A stretch of DNA of 60,637 bases from Pseudomonadota bacterium (GTDB lineage Bacteria > Pseudomonadota > Alphaproteobacteria > Rhizobiales > Hyphomicrobiaceae). Both the position numbers and the translations under genes were made by a program. The DNA lies in contig JAEZRM010000101.1 in assembly GCA_023412805.1 (NCBI GenBank), positions 1 to 60,637 on the forward strand. Reading direction: 5' to 3'. Shown piece after piece: positions 7,749 through 15,973 of the stretch (positions are counted from its first letter, which is position 1; each line of letters opens with the position of its first letter). The notes beneath the pieces are model-generated. The model had not been told where the DNA came from, did no database searches, and saw nothing but the letters and a program-made list of their open reading frames with translations.

Positions 7749-8525
7749 ATGCCGGATCGAAAAGCGGATGGCAGCGCAGGTGACGCCGATTACGGCAGCA
7801 TCGGGCACGGGTATGCGCGCTACCGTCAGCCTGAGCCGGCGATCGAAGCGATCATCGCGCGCGCTCTCGGTGATGCGCAGACGGTTCTGAATGTCGGCGC
7901 CGGCGCGGGCTCATACGAGCCGACGGATCGCGACGTGACGCCCGTCGAACCTTCGGCATCCATGCGCACGCAGCGCCCCGCCCACCTCGCAGGTGCCATT
8001 GACGCCGTCGCCGAACGGCTGCCGTTCCCGGATGGGCATTTCGATGCGGCGATGACGACGTTCTCCGTGCATCAGTGGACGCGGCTGGAGGATGGACTTC
8101 GCGGGATGCGGCGCGTGACGCGCGGGCCTGTGCTCATACTTTCCTGCGATCCCGATCTCGTGCAGCGTTTCTGGCTGAACGACTACGCGCCGAATGTGCT
8201 CGCCGCCGAGGCGCGTCGCTATCCCGCGCTCGATCGCATGGCTGCCGTACTGGGCGGCACGACGGAGATCGTGCCAGTGCCCATACCGCTCATGTGCCGC
8301 GATGGCTTCAACGAAGCCTACTACGGCCGGCCGGAGCGTTTGCTCGATCCAGCTGCGCGTCTGGCCTGCTCGGCGTGGAGCTTCGTCGGCGACGATACGG
8401 CCGCGCGTTATGTCGAGCACTTGCGAGATGATCTCACGTCCGGCGCCTGGGATCGCGAGCATGGGCACCTGCGCACCGCGCCCGAGTTCGACGGTTCGCT
8501 GCGGCTGCTCGTGGCGCGTCGATAG
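7749..8525 (+). CDS. Class I SAM-dependent methyltransferase
   Basis: This 258-residue protein has the SAM-binding motif VLNVGAGAGSYEP (about residues 46-58), an acidic beta-2 end and a motif near DGHFDAAMTTFSVHQW (about 97-112) typical of the Methyltransf_11 group. The family methylates small molecules, and the substrate is not evident. An ORF extends upstream to 7701, but that part overlaps nuoE and the terminator, so the ATG at 7749 is preferred. The ribosome site is weak. It needs its own promoter, which would have to overlap the nuoE terminator, or it depends on read-through. Confidence 0.7.
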   Translation: MPDRKADGSAGDADYGSIGHGYARYRQPEPAIEAIIARALGDAQTVLNVGAGAGSYEPTDRDVTPVEPSASMRTQRPAHLAGAIDAVAERLPFPDGHFDAAMTTFSVHQWTRLEDGLRGMRRVTRGPVLILSCDPDLVQRFWLNDYAPNVLAAEARRYPALDRMAAVLGGTTEIVPVPIPLMCRDGFNEAYYGRPERLLDPAARLACSAWSFVGDDTAARYVEHLRDDLTSGAWDREHGHLRTAPEFDGSLRLLVARR

Positions 8526-8529
8526 AAAA

Positions 8530-8556
8530 TCCTTCTCCCACGCGGGGGGAGAAGGA
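8530..8556. repeat. GC-rich palindrome (intergenic hairpin)
   Basis: TCCTTCTCCC (8530-8539) pairs with GGGAGAAGGA (8547-8556), a 10-bp perfect stem with a 7-nt loop, 5 nt after the methyltransferase stop. It is a member of the CTCTCC/GGAGAG repeat class seen elsewhere in the window. There is no T-run. Confidence 0.55.
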
Positions 8557-8581
8557 GAAGAACGAGGCAGGACTGCTTTCA

Positions 8582-8735
8582 TGAGCGCGCGACTGCGCGC
8601 CGGCCGGTAGGCCGCACTCAAAAGAGATGCAGCCCGCGGCGTCTTGTTCCGCCTTCTCGATATGGCCGCCGCGGGCATAGCACGACGAAGTGGTTGCGAA
8701 GCACCTCTTCCCAGCAGCCCGCGGCAATCAAAATC
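8582..8735. repeat. Dispersed intergenic repeat, copy 2 (modules A then B)
   Basis: Module A (8582-8615) and module B (8666-8712) match 72-105 and 27-71. Here A precedes B, and an extra AGCCCGCGG tract (8631-8639) separates them; a second one ends the element at 8716-8724. The element fills the space between the convergent methyltransferase and quinone oxidoreductase genes. Long inverted matches such as CCGCGGGC and GCCCGCGG would let the transcript fold into a large stem. Confidence 0.6.
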
Positions 8736-9705
8736 ACGGCAGCAGGATGATCGAGCCGGTGGTCTTGCGGCCTTCGAGATCGTTGTGCGCCTGGGCTGCA
8801 TCCTTCAGCGCGTACTTGTGATTGACGTTGATCTTCACGGCGCCCGAGGCGACGACGTCGAAAAGATCCTTCGCCGTTGCGACGAGATCGGCGCGGGTCG
8901 CCGTGTAGGTGTTGAGCGTCGGGCGCGTCACGTAGAGCGAGCCCTTGGCGGCGAGAATGCCGAGATTGACGCCTTCAACGGGGCCCGAGGCGTTGCCGAA
9001 GCTCACGAACAGACCGAGCGGCTTGATGCAATCGAGCGAAGCCGGGAATGTGTCCTTGCCGATCGAGTCATAGACGACATCGCACTTCTTGCCGCCGGTG
9101 ATCTCGTTGACGCGATCGACGAATTTCTCGGTCCGGTAGTTGATGACGTGCGTCGCGCCGGCAGCCTTGGCGAGTGCGCATTTCTCATCCGAGCCCGCGG
9201 TGCCGATGACCGTCGCGCCGAGGTGCTTCGCCCACTGGCAGGCAATGAGGCCGATGCCGCCTGCAGCGGCGTGCATCAGCAGCGTCGTGTTCTGGTCGAC
9301 CTTGTAGGTCCGGCGCAGGAGGTACTGCACGGTCATGCCCTGCAGCATCATGGCGGCGCCCGTCTCGTACGAGATGGCATCGGGAAGCTTCACGAGCTTG
9401 TCGGCAGGCGCAAGGCGCTCGCTGGCATAGGCGCCGATCGCACCAGCATAGGCAACTCGATCGCCGACCTTGAGATCGGTGACGCCCTCGCCGACAGCGG
9501 TCACCTCGCCCGCGCCTTCGTTGCCCGGCGAGAAGGGCAGCGTCTGCGGATAGAGGCCTGTGCGCTGGTAGACGTCGATGAAGTTGACGCCGATCGCATG
9601 TTGCTTGAGCTTCACCTGACCGGCGCCGGGAGCACCGACCTCAACGGTTTCGTACTTGAGTGCGTCGGCGCCGCCGTGCTGGTGAACTCGAATGGCATGA
9701 GCCAT
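8734..9705 (-). CDS. NADPH:quinone oxidoreductase, zinc-independent MDR family
   Basis: This 323-residue protein resembles E. coli QorA. The N-terminal GroES-like half includes FIDVYQRTGLYP and PGNEGAGEV. The nucleotide-binding half has HAAAGGIGLIACQWAKHLGA (about 140-160). The structural-zinc cysteines of alcohol dehydrogenases are absent. The family reduces quinones or enals with NADPH, giving protection against reactive carbonyls. The ORF extends 15 codons further upstream, but GGGAG about 10 nt before the ATG at 9705 supports this start. The gene is isolated between a repeat and a 188-nt intergenic region. Confidence 0.85.
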   Translation of the reverse strand: MAHAIRVHQHGGADALKYETVEVGAPGAGQVKLKQHAIGVNFIDVYQRTGLYPQTLPFSPGNEGAGEVTAVGEGVTDLKVGDRVAYAGAIGAYASERLAPADKLVKLPDAISYETGAAMMLQGMTVQYLLRRTYKVDQNTTLLMHAAAGGIGLIACQWAKHLGATVIGTAGSDEKCALAKAAGATHVINYRTEKFVDRVNEITGGKKCDVVYDSIGKDTFPASLDCIKPLGLFVSFGNASGPVEGVNLGILAAKGSLYVTRPTLNTYTATRADLVATAKDLFDVVASGAVKINVNHKYALKDAAQAHNDLEGRKTTGSIILLP

Positions 9706-9893
9706 GAGGTGCGTGCTCCCTGAATTGGATGAGGATTGATGTTGGGGCATATTGTGTGCCTGATCGGCACCTTAGCCCGAATTCCGGTACTCCGGTTACT
9801 GATTTGTGTTATTTCGGCGGCGGCCGGTGATCAGATGGCCGTATTTGTAAGGCTTCAATTCGTCCGCGCGTACGCTACACACGAGGACCCTGC

Positions 9894-10358
9894 ATGATTG
9901 CGTGCCGCCCGCTCGGGCGCATTTTTATACCAGTCTCGATGCTTGTGCTTGGCACCGTTCTTGGCTCCTGTGCAGCGATCAATCTGGAAACCGCAGCCAC
10001 CGCTCAGCCGAGCGCGGATTGTGTCGACGACAGTCCGCCGTGCGTGGAGGCGCGGGGCGCGGCTCTCAAGCAGATGCTGGCCGATCCCAAGCGGAGCTGG
10101 ATACGCGAGCCGGCGAACGCGCACTCCTATGCTGCGGGCGTACGACTTTTCGCTTTTCGCAGCCGCAAGCGCGAGCTGAGCTGTGATGAGCTCGTGCTCG
10201 GCAAGCGCGAAGCCGATGGCGCACACGCGGCCCTGAACGGGCCTTACTCTGGAGGTCTCAGCCCGGCGCAGAAATCGCGCGGCACGATGCTCGCGGCCGA
10301 GGTCTCGAAGGAGCTTGGCGCCGAGATGCGCCGGCGCGGCTGCCGGGTACGGGCATGA
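9894..10358 (+). CDS. Putative small lipoprotein
   Basis: This 154-residue protein begins with a lipoprotein-type signal: a basic start, a hydrophobic core (about 10-22) and lipobox LGSC with C26 as the predicted lipidation site. The mature part has four more cysteines (two close together in DCVDDSPPC, then C97 and C149) and no domain I recognise. Spaced cysteines suggest disulfides in the periplasm. GAGGA about 7 nt before the ATG supports the start. It is monocistronic, ahead of a palindromic repeat. Confidence 0.55.
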   Translation: MIACRPLGRIFIPVSMLVLGTVLGSCAAINLETAATAQPSADCVDDSPPCVEARGAALKQMLADPKRSWIREPANAHSYAAGVRLFAFRSRKRELSCDELVLGKREADGAHAALNGPYSGGLSPAQKSRGTMLAAEVSKELGAEMRRRGCRVRA

Positions 10359-10424
10359 TTGCCCGCTGCGCCAAAGCAATCACTTGAGTATGAACTCGGT
10401 GGACTGCTAAACGCACGACGCTGT

Positions 10425-10542
10425 CCCCTCTCCCCGCCCTTGCGGGGAGAGGGTTAGGGTGAGGGGCGGCGGTTCGTGCAACGTCAGCGTTTGCTGTCGC
10501 TCCTCACCCCAGCCCTCTCCCCATGAAGGATGGGGAGAGGGG
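10425..10542. repeat. Mosaic palindromic repeat (three stems) ahead of dedA
   Basis: Two hairpins, CCCTCTCCCCG/CGGGGAGAGGG (10426-10436 with 10443-10453) and CCCTCTCCCCAT/ATGGGGAGAGGG (10513-10524 with 10530-10541), flank an outer pair GGGTGAGG/CCTCACCC (10457-10464 with 10502-10509). The same architecture occurs at 22267-22390. GC-rich palindromic mosaics like this are common between genes in Rhizobiales. It ends only 19 nt before the dedA start, next to the dedA ribosome site. Confidence 0.75.
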
Positions 10543-10560
10543 GAAATCTGGGGAGGGTGA

Positions 10561-11109
10561 ATGGGACTGGAAGCTTATGCGGACGCCATCATTGCGTTCG
10601 TGAAGGAGCATCAGGCGTGGGCGGGGCCGGTCGTGTTCGTGCTCGCGTTTGGCGAGTCCCTGGCGTTCATCTCCCTCATTCTGCCCTTCTGGGCCATCCT
10701 GGTGACCATCGGCACGCTCATCGGTGCGAGCGGCGGCCTCGATTTCTGGTTCATAATGACCATGGCCGCGGTCGGCGCCGCGCTCGGTGACTGGTTCTCA
10801 TACTGGCTCGGACAGCACTACCACGAGCAGATCGCCCGCATGTGGCCCCTGCGGAACTACCCGGATCTCCTGCCCAAGGGGCACGCCTTCTTCGAGAAAT
10901 ACGGTGCCTGGGCCGTCGTTCTCGGCCGCTTTTCCGGACCTCTCAGAGCCTCCGTGCCGCTGGTCGCCGGGATCGTCGAGATGCCGAAGGCGAAATTCCA
11001 GCTCGCCAACTGGTCCTCGGCATTTCTCTGGGCGTTCGTCCTGCTGATGTTCGGTGATGTCATGGGGCAGGGCCTGAACTGGTTCCGCCACACCTTCGGC
11101 GGCGGCTGA
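10561..11109 (+). CDS. DedA family membrane protein
   Basis: This 182-residue inner-membrane protein of the DedA/SNARE-associated family has four or five hydrophobic segments. It carries the characteristic GRFSGPLRASVPLVAG (about 121-136), with the two arginines typical of the family, and an acidic residue in the first segment. DedA proteins act in envelope homeostasis; recent work on related members links them to lipid-carrier flipping. GGGGAGGG lies 4-11 nt upstream. The argG gene follows 120 nt later on the same strand without an obvious terminator between. Confidence 0.85.
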   Translation: MGLEAYADAIIAFVKEHQAWAGPVVFVLAFGESLAFISLILPFWAILVTIGTLIGASGGLDFWFIMTMAAVGAALGDWFSYWLGQHYHEQIARMWPLRNYPDLLPKGHAFFEKYGAWAVVLGRFSGPLRASVPLVAGIVEMPKAKFQLANWSSAFLWAFVLLMFGDVMGQGLNWFRHTFGGG

Positions 11110-11229
11110 TCGCACATCGGACATTCGGGTACTTGCGGCGGCGGTCGCGCTCCCTATAGTGCGCCGCAAATGCGTCCTGCGCCTGCAGGTCGCACTGCTT
11201 TTCCGCGCTTGTTCAGAGGTCGAGCTGCC

Positions 11230-12468
11230 ATGTCGCCTGCGCCTAAATCCGTGAAGAAGGTCGTGCTCGCCTATTCGGGCGGCCTCGATACCTCGATCAT
11301 CCTGAAGTGGCTGCAGGAGGAGTACGGTTGCGAGGTCGTGACCTTTACCGCCGACCTCGGCCAGGGCGAGGAACTCGGACCTGCGCGCGAGAAGGCGCTC
11401 ATGCTCGGCATAAAGCCCGAGAACATTTTCATCGAGGATCTGCGCGAGGAGTTCGTCCGCGATTTCGTCTTCCCGATGTTCCGCGCGAACGCTGTCTATG
11501 AAGGCGTGTATTTGCTCGGCACGTCGATCGCGCGCCCGCTCATCAGCAAGGCGCAGATCGACATCGCCCGCAAGACCGGTGCCGATGCGGTCTGTCACGG
11601 TGCGACCGGCAAGGGCAATGACCAGGTGCGCTTCGAGCTGAGCTATTATGCGCTCGAGCCCGGCATCAAGATCATCGCACCCTGGCGCGAGTGGACCTTC
11701 AAGAGCCGCACGGATCTTCTCGATTTCGCGCGCAGCCACCAGATCCCGGTCGCCAAGGACAAGGAAGGCGAGGCGCCATTCTCGGTCGACGCGAACCTCC
11801 TGCACTCGTCCTCCGAGGGCAAGGTGCTCGAGGATCCCGCGCAGAAGGCACCTGAGATGGTCTACCAGCGCACGATCTCGCCCATGGCCGCGCCCGACAA
11901 GGTGACGACCATCAAGATCGGTTTCGCGAAGGGCGACGCCACCTCGCTCAACGGCCAGAAGATGAGCCCGGCGACGCTGCTGAAAGCATTGAACGATCTC
12001 GGCCGCGACAACGGCATCGGCCGTCTCGATCTCGTCGAGAACCGCTTCGTCGGCATGAAGTCGCGCGGCATCTACGAGACGCCCGGCGGAACCATTCTGC
12101 TGGCTGCGCATCGTGCCATGGAGAGCATCACGCTCGACCGTGGTGCTGCACATCTCAAGGACGATCTGATGCCGCGCTATGCGGAGCTCATCTACTACGG
12201 CTTCTGGTTCAGTCCCGAGCGCGAGATGCTGCAGGCGCTGATCGACAAGAGCCAGGAGCATGTGGAGGGCGAGGTGACGCTCGATCTCTACAAGGGCAAC
12301 GTGATCGTCACCGGGCGTGAGAGCCCGAAGTCGCTCTACTCCTCGACACTCGTCACATTCGAGGACGATCAGGGCGCTTACGACCAGAAGGATGCTCAGG
12401 GCTTCATCAAGCTCAATGCACTGCGGCTGCGCACGCTCGGGCAGCGCAATCGCGGTCAGACGAGCTGA
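11230..12468 (+). CDS. argG: Argininosuccinate synthase
   Basis: This 412-residue cytoplasmic enzyme condenses citrulline and aspartate with ATP, the penultimate step of arginine synthesis. The PP-loop AYSGGLDTS lies at 14-22 and ATGKGNDQVRFE is present, both diagnostic. Its length matches the family. The ORF could begin at 11170, but the conserved part starts right after the ATG at 11230. Another arginine gene, argC, lies 2.3 kb downstream on the opposite strand, so they are not one operon. Confidence 0.97.
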   Translation: MSPAPKSVKKVVLAYSGGLDTSIILKWLQEEYGCEVVTFTADLGQGEELGPAREKALMLGIKPENIFIEDLREEFVRDFVFPMFRANAVYEGVYLLGTSIARPLISKAQIDIARKTGADAVCHGATGKGNDQVRFELSYYALEPGIKIIAPWREWTFKSRTDLLDFARSHQIPVAKDKEGEAPFSVDANLLHSSSEGKVLEDPAQKAPEMVYQRTISPMAAPDKVTTIKIGFAKGDATSLNGQKMSPATLLKALNDLGRDNGIGRLDLVENRFVGMKSRGIYETPGGTILLAAHRAMESITLDRGAAHLKDDLMPRYAELIYYGFWFSPEREMLQALIDKSQEHVEGEVTLDLYKGNVIVTGRESPKSLYSSTLVTFEDDQGAYDQKDAQGFIKLNALRLRTLGQRNRGQTS

Positions 12469-12507
12469 GGAGACGATCCGAGGAGCTTCAACAGCGGGGG
12501 GCACCCC

Positions 12508-12948
12508 ATGTCCGAGAAGGCACAAGGCAAGGCACCACCGTCCGGCATTCTCGAGACCGTCATGTACGCGGTGGACCTCGATGCGACGGAGAGCTTCTAT
12601 GCGGACGTGCTCGGCATGGTGCCGTTCTCGAAGCTCGCGGGGCGCCAGCTCTTCTATCGCTGCGGCGATCAGGTGCTGCTGATCTTCAATCCCGAGGCGA
12701 CGGTCGTGCCGCCGCCTGCGGATGCGAAGCTGCCGGTGCCGCCGCATGGTGCGACTGGCGAAGGCCACGTGTGCTTTCGTGCAAGTGCCGCCGAGATCGA
12801 CGACTGGAAGGGGCGCCTCGAAGCGGCCGGCATTGCCATCGAAGCGGACTTCGTGTGGCCGAGCGGCGGCCGTTCGATCTATTTCCGCGATCCCGCGGGC
12901 AATTGTCTCGAGTTTGCCGAACCCAAGATCTGGGGACTGGACTCTTAA
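12508..12948 (+). CDS. VOC (glyoxalase/bleomycin resistance) family protein
   Basis: This 146-residue protein has two beta-alpha-beta-beta-beta repeats of the vicinal oxygen chelate fold. The first begins at about residue 12 (TVMYAVDLDATESFYADVLGM) and the second at about 75 (GHVCFRASAAEIDDW). It ends with the usual YFRDPAGNCLEFAEP, whose glutamate is a likely metal ligand. Members include dioxygenases, glyoxalases and antibiotic-binding proteins, and no substrate can be assigned. It lies 39 nt after argG and 12 nt before rdgB, so an operon with rdgB and hemW is likely. Confidence 0.8.
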   Translation: MSEKAQGKAPPSGILETVMYAVDLDATESFYADVLGMVPFSKLAGRQLFYRCGDQVLLIFNPEATVVPPPADAKLPVPPHGATGEGHVCFRASAAEIDDWKGRLEAAGIAIEADFVWPSGGRSIYFRDPAGNCLEFAEPKIWGLDS

Positions 12949-12960
12949 GGATTGGGCCTC

Positions 12961-13584
12961 ATGCGCAAACTCGCTCCCGGCACGCGGCTCGTCGTCGCCA
13001 GCCACAACCCCGGCAAGATCCGCGAGATCAACGATCTCATTCGTCCCTATGGCATGAGTGCGGTGTCGGCTGGTGAGCTCAACATCAGCGAGCCCGAGGA
13101 AACCGAGACGACATTCGCCGGCAATGCGCGGCTGAAGGCGCTGCACAGTGCCAAGGCGAGCGGATTGCCGGCGCTCTCCGACGACTCCGGCCTGGAAGTC
13201 GAGGCTCTCGGTGGTGATCCGGGCGTGTACTCGGCGCGCTGGGCGGGGCCATCCAAGGATTTCAATTACGCCATGCAGCGCGTCGAGCGCGAGCTTGAGG
13301 AGAAACTCGCGCGCGATCCCGATAGTCGCCGCGCGAACTTCACGGCTGCGCTATGCCTCGCGTGGCCGGATGGCGAAACGGAAGTGTTCGAGGGCAAGGT
13401 GTTCGGGCATCTCGTCTGGCCGCCGCGCGGCGATAAGGGCTTCGGCTATGATCCGATGTTCTTGGCCGACGGCGAGGAGCTGACCTTCGGTGAGATGGAT
13501 GCGGAGGCCAAGCACGCCATCAGCCATCGCGCCCGCGCGTTCGCGCTGTTCGTTGCGGCGTGTTTGGACAAGCGCGATGACTGA
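12961..13584 (+). CDS. rdgB: RdgB/HAM1 house-cleaning NTP pyrophosphatase
   Basis: This 207-residue enzyme hydrolyses ITP, XTP and dITP to monophosphates and keeps deaminated purines out of nucleic acids. Family motifs are SHNPGKIREI near the start, LSDDSGLEVEALGG (about 72-85), and GFGYDPMF plus the SHRARAF helix near the C-terminus. A TTG start at 12952 is possible, but AAGG about 10 nt upstream favours the ATG at 12961. Its stop overlaps the hemW start by 8 nt, a standard alphaproteobacterial pairing and a sign of translational coupling. Confidence 0.95.
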   Translation: MRKLAPGTRLVVASHNPGKIREINDLIRPYGMSAVSAGELNISEPEETETTFAGNARLKALHSAKASGLPALSDDSGLEVEALGGDPGVYSARWAGPSKDFNYAMQRVERELEEKLARDPDSRRANFTAALCLAWPDGETEVFEGKVFGHLVWPPRGDKGFGYDPMFLADGEELTFGEMDAEAKHAISHRARAFALFVAACLDKRDD

Positions 13585-14761
13585 TAGCGCAGACCCCGGC
13601 TTTGGCGTCTACGTCCATTGGCCCTTCTGCGCGTCCAAATGCCCGTATTGCGACTTCAACAGCCACGTGCGCATGGCCGGCGTCGACGAGCCACGCTTCG
13701 CCGCTGCCTTCGCGCGCGAGATCGCGCATATGGCGACGCTCGCGCCGGGGCGCACCGTGACGAGCATCTTTCTCGGCGGCGGCACACCCTCGCTCATGAA
13801 GCCCGAGACTGTCGGCGGTGTGCTCGATGCCATCGCCAAGTCATGGCCGGTCGCGCGCGATGCCGAGATTACACTCGAAGCCAACCCGTCGAGCGTCGAG
13901 GCCGATCGCTTCGCCGGATATCGCGCAGCGGGTGTCAACCGCGTCTCGCTCGGCGTGCAGGCGTTGAATGACGGGGACCTCAAGGCGCTAGGTCGCCTGC
14001 ACTCTGTCGACGAAGCGCGCCGTGCCATCGATATTGCCGCGCGGACATTTGAGCGCTTCTCTTTTGATCTCATCTATGCGCGACCCGCGCAGACACCTGA
14101 AGCCTGGCGCGCGGAGTTGGCGGAAGCGCTCGCGATGATGCGCGATCATCTCTCGCTCTATCAGCTCACGATCGAGGAGGGCACGCCCTTCGCTGGGCTG
14201 CATCGCGCGGGTAAGCTCGCGGTGCCGGATCCCGAACTCGCCGACACGCTTTACGAAGTTACGCAGGAGCTGACGGACGCCGCCGGCCTCCCGGCTTACG
14301 AAATCTCCAATCACGCGCGCGTGGGCGCCGAGAGCCGTCACAATCTCACGTACTGGCGCTACGGCGACTACGCTGGCGTTGGGCCGGGCGCGCATGGCCG
14401 CCTCGTCGTCGGCGGCCGCCGTCACGCGCTCATGAGCGAGCGTCAGCCCGAGACCTGGGCGGCCTCTGTCGAGCAGCAGGGGCACGGCATCATCGAGGAC
14501 ACGACGCTCTCGTCCGACGAGGAGTCCGACGAGATGTTTCTCATGGGCCTGCGCCTTGCGGAAGGGATCGATCTTCGCCGCCTCGAAGCGCTCGGTGGCG
14601 TACGCCCGTCGCGCGCTGCCATCGAGCGCCTGAAGACACTCGCGCTCATCCAGCAACCGACGCCCGATCGCCTGATCGCAACGCGCGCCGGCCGCTTCGT
14701 GCTCAACGAACTGGTGCTGCAGCTCTCCGCGAGCTTCGAGCCCGCAGCGTCAACGAACTAA
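13577..14761 (+). CDS. hemW: HemW radical SAM haem chaperone (HemN-like)
   Basis: This 394-residue protein has the radical SAM motif CASKCPYC (C18, C22, C25), the SAM-contact region FLGGGTPSL, and the C-terminal HNLTYWRYGDYAGVGPGAHG typical of HemW. HemW proteins bind haem and deliver it to apoproteins. They lack the N-terminal extension needed for coproporphyrinogen dehydrogenase activity, as here. The ATG at 13577 lies inside the rdgB stop region. The gene's stop (14759-14761) overlaps the convergent argC stop by 4 nt, leaving no room for separate terminators. Confidence 0.92.
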   Translation: MTDSADPGFGVYVHWPFCASKCPYCDFNSHVRMAGVDEPRFAAAFAREIAHMATLAPGRTVTSIFLGGGTPSLMKPETVGGVLDAIAKSWPVARDAEITLEANPSSVEADRFAGYRAAGVNRVSLGVQALNDGDLKALGRLHSVDEARRAIDIAARTFERFSFDLIYARPAQTPEAWRAELAEALAMMRDHLSLYQLTIEEGTPFAGLHRAGKLAVPDPELADTLYEVTQELTDAAGLPAYEISNHARVGAESRHNLTYWRYGDYAGVGPGAHGRLVVGGRRHALMSERQPETWAASVEQQGHGIIEDTTLSSDEESDEMFLMGLRLAEGIDLRRLEALGGVRPSRAAIERLKTLALIQQPTPDRLIATRAGRFVLNELVLQLSASFEPAASTN

Positions 14762-15732
14762 AATTCCAGCCCCAGCATAACGCCGAGGTTTTGCACGGCG
14801 GCGCCCGACGCACCCTTGCCGAGATTGTCGAGACGCGCGACCAGCACGGCCTGCTTCAGCGCCGCACTGCCGTAGATGAACAACTCGATTCTGTCCGTCC
14901 CGTTCAGCGTTTCGGCTTCGAGGCGCGGCAGTGTCGCTGTCGGTTCCTTGATGACCGAGACGAGCTTCTGGCCCTGGTAGTACGTGTCGAGCGCCAGTTC
15001 CAGATCCTTGAGGCAGGGGCTGCCCGGCAACGTGTCCAGATGGAGGGGCACACTCACGAGCATGCCCTGCCGGAAGTTGCCGACGGACGGAACGAATATC
15101 GGGCGCCGCGTGAGGTTGCTGTACTTCTGCAGCTCAGGCAGGTGCTTGTGCGTCATCGCGAGTCCGTAGAGCTCGAACGATGGCGCGGTGCCCGCCTCGT
15201 AGGCCTGGATCATCGACTTGCCGCCGCCCGAATAACCCGAAACCGCGTTCACGGTGATCGGATAATCGGCGGGAATGAGGCCCGCATCGACGAGCGGCCG
15301 CAGCAGCAGGATGCCGCCTGTCGGATAGCAGCCGGGGTTCGTCACGCGCTTCGATGTGGCGATGGCGTCGGCTTGTCCAGGTGCCAGCTCGGGAACGCCG
15401 TACGTCCAGCCGGACGCAACGCGATGTGCCGTCGAGGCATCGATGATGCGCGGGCTCTCGGCGCCGAGCGAGTCGGCGAGTGCGACGGCTTCCTTGGCCG
15501 CATCATCCGGCAGGCAGAGGATGACGACATCCGTCTCGGCCATGAGGGCTTTCCGCGCGGCCGGGTCCTTGCGCTTCTCGGGATCGATGGACTTGATCTC
15601 GATGCCCTTGGCGCCGGTGAGCCGCTGACGGATTTCGAGACCGGTCGTGCCGGCTTCGCCATCAATGAAGACGGCCGGAACTTTGCCTTTGATGGCGGCG
15701 GGTTTGCTTTTGGCAGCGGTCGTCGTGGCCAT
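14758..15732 (-). CDS. argC: N-acetyl-gamma-glutamyl-phosphate reductase, type 2
   Basis: This 324-residue NADP-dependent enzyme performs the third step of arginine synthesis. The N-terminal GEAGTTGLEIRQRL holds the nucleotide-binding glycines, and VTNPGCYPTGG holds the catalytic cysteine. Its length and this N-terminal motif fit the short type-2 subfamily. The lysine/alanine-rich N-terminal tail (about 1-20) is an extension. An upstream ATG at 15786 would add a stretch overlapping a terminator, so 15732 is chosen. Many relatives have rpsI directly upstream; here the upstream neighbour is an epimerase gene. Confidence 0.93.
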   Translation of the reverse strand: MATTTAAKSKPAAIKGKVPAVFIDGEAGTTGLEIRQRLTGAKGIEIKSIDPEKRKDPAARKALMAETDVVILCLPDDAAKEAVALADSLGAESPRIIDASTAHRVASGWTYGVPELAPGQADAIATSKRVTNPGCYPTGGILLLRPLVDAGLIPADYPITVNAVSGYSGGGKSMIQAYEAGTAPSFELYGLAMTHKHLPELQKYSNLTRRPIFVPSVGNFRQGMLVSVPLHLDTLPGSPCLKDLELALDTYYQGQKLVSVIKEPTATLPRLEAETLNGTDRIELFIYGSAALKQAVLVARLDNLGKGASGAAVQNLGVMLGLEF

Positions 15733-15772
15733 GGTCGAGATCCTGAGCTGGGAGAGCGGTTCTTGCGGGCAC

Positions 15773-15795
15773 AAAAAAAGCCGCATCAGTGCGGC
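15773..15795 (-). terminator. Rho-independent terminator (minus strand)
   Basis: On the minus strand GCCGCA-ctga-TGCGGC (15795-15780) forms a 6-bp perfect stem followed by seven T residues (15779-15773). It lies about 180 nt past the epimerase stop and 41 nt before the argC start. It therefore probably ends the epimerase transcript and insulates argC; an argC leader attenuator is the alternative. Confidence 0.75.
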
Positions 15796-15973
15796 GGCGG
15801 TCGATCAACGGGCTTTTTTCGGGATAGCCAGCCGTCATCGCCGCCGCGCCAGGGGGCGCGCGCGCATACGTCGGATGATGGCGAAACCGGTGCTCATGCG
15901 CGGGAAGATGATCAAGCAGCCCTGGAAAGTCAATGGCCAACAAATTCCGAAGTGTCCTGAGCGCGCGGAACTG

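Noticed and set aside
7099..8525. nuoE and the methyltransferase as one complex I assembly operon
   Set aside because: A perfect terminator lies between them, and the methyltransferase does not show features of the known complex I assembly methyltransferases.
10798..13146. 782-codon minus-strand open frame
   Set aside because: It lies opposite dedA, argG, the VOC gene and rdgB, which are certain; long antisense frames are expected at this GC content.
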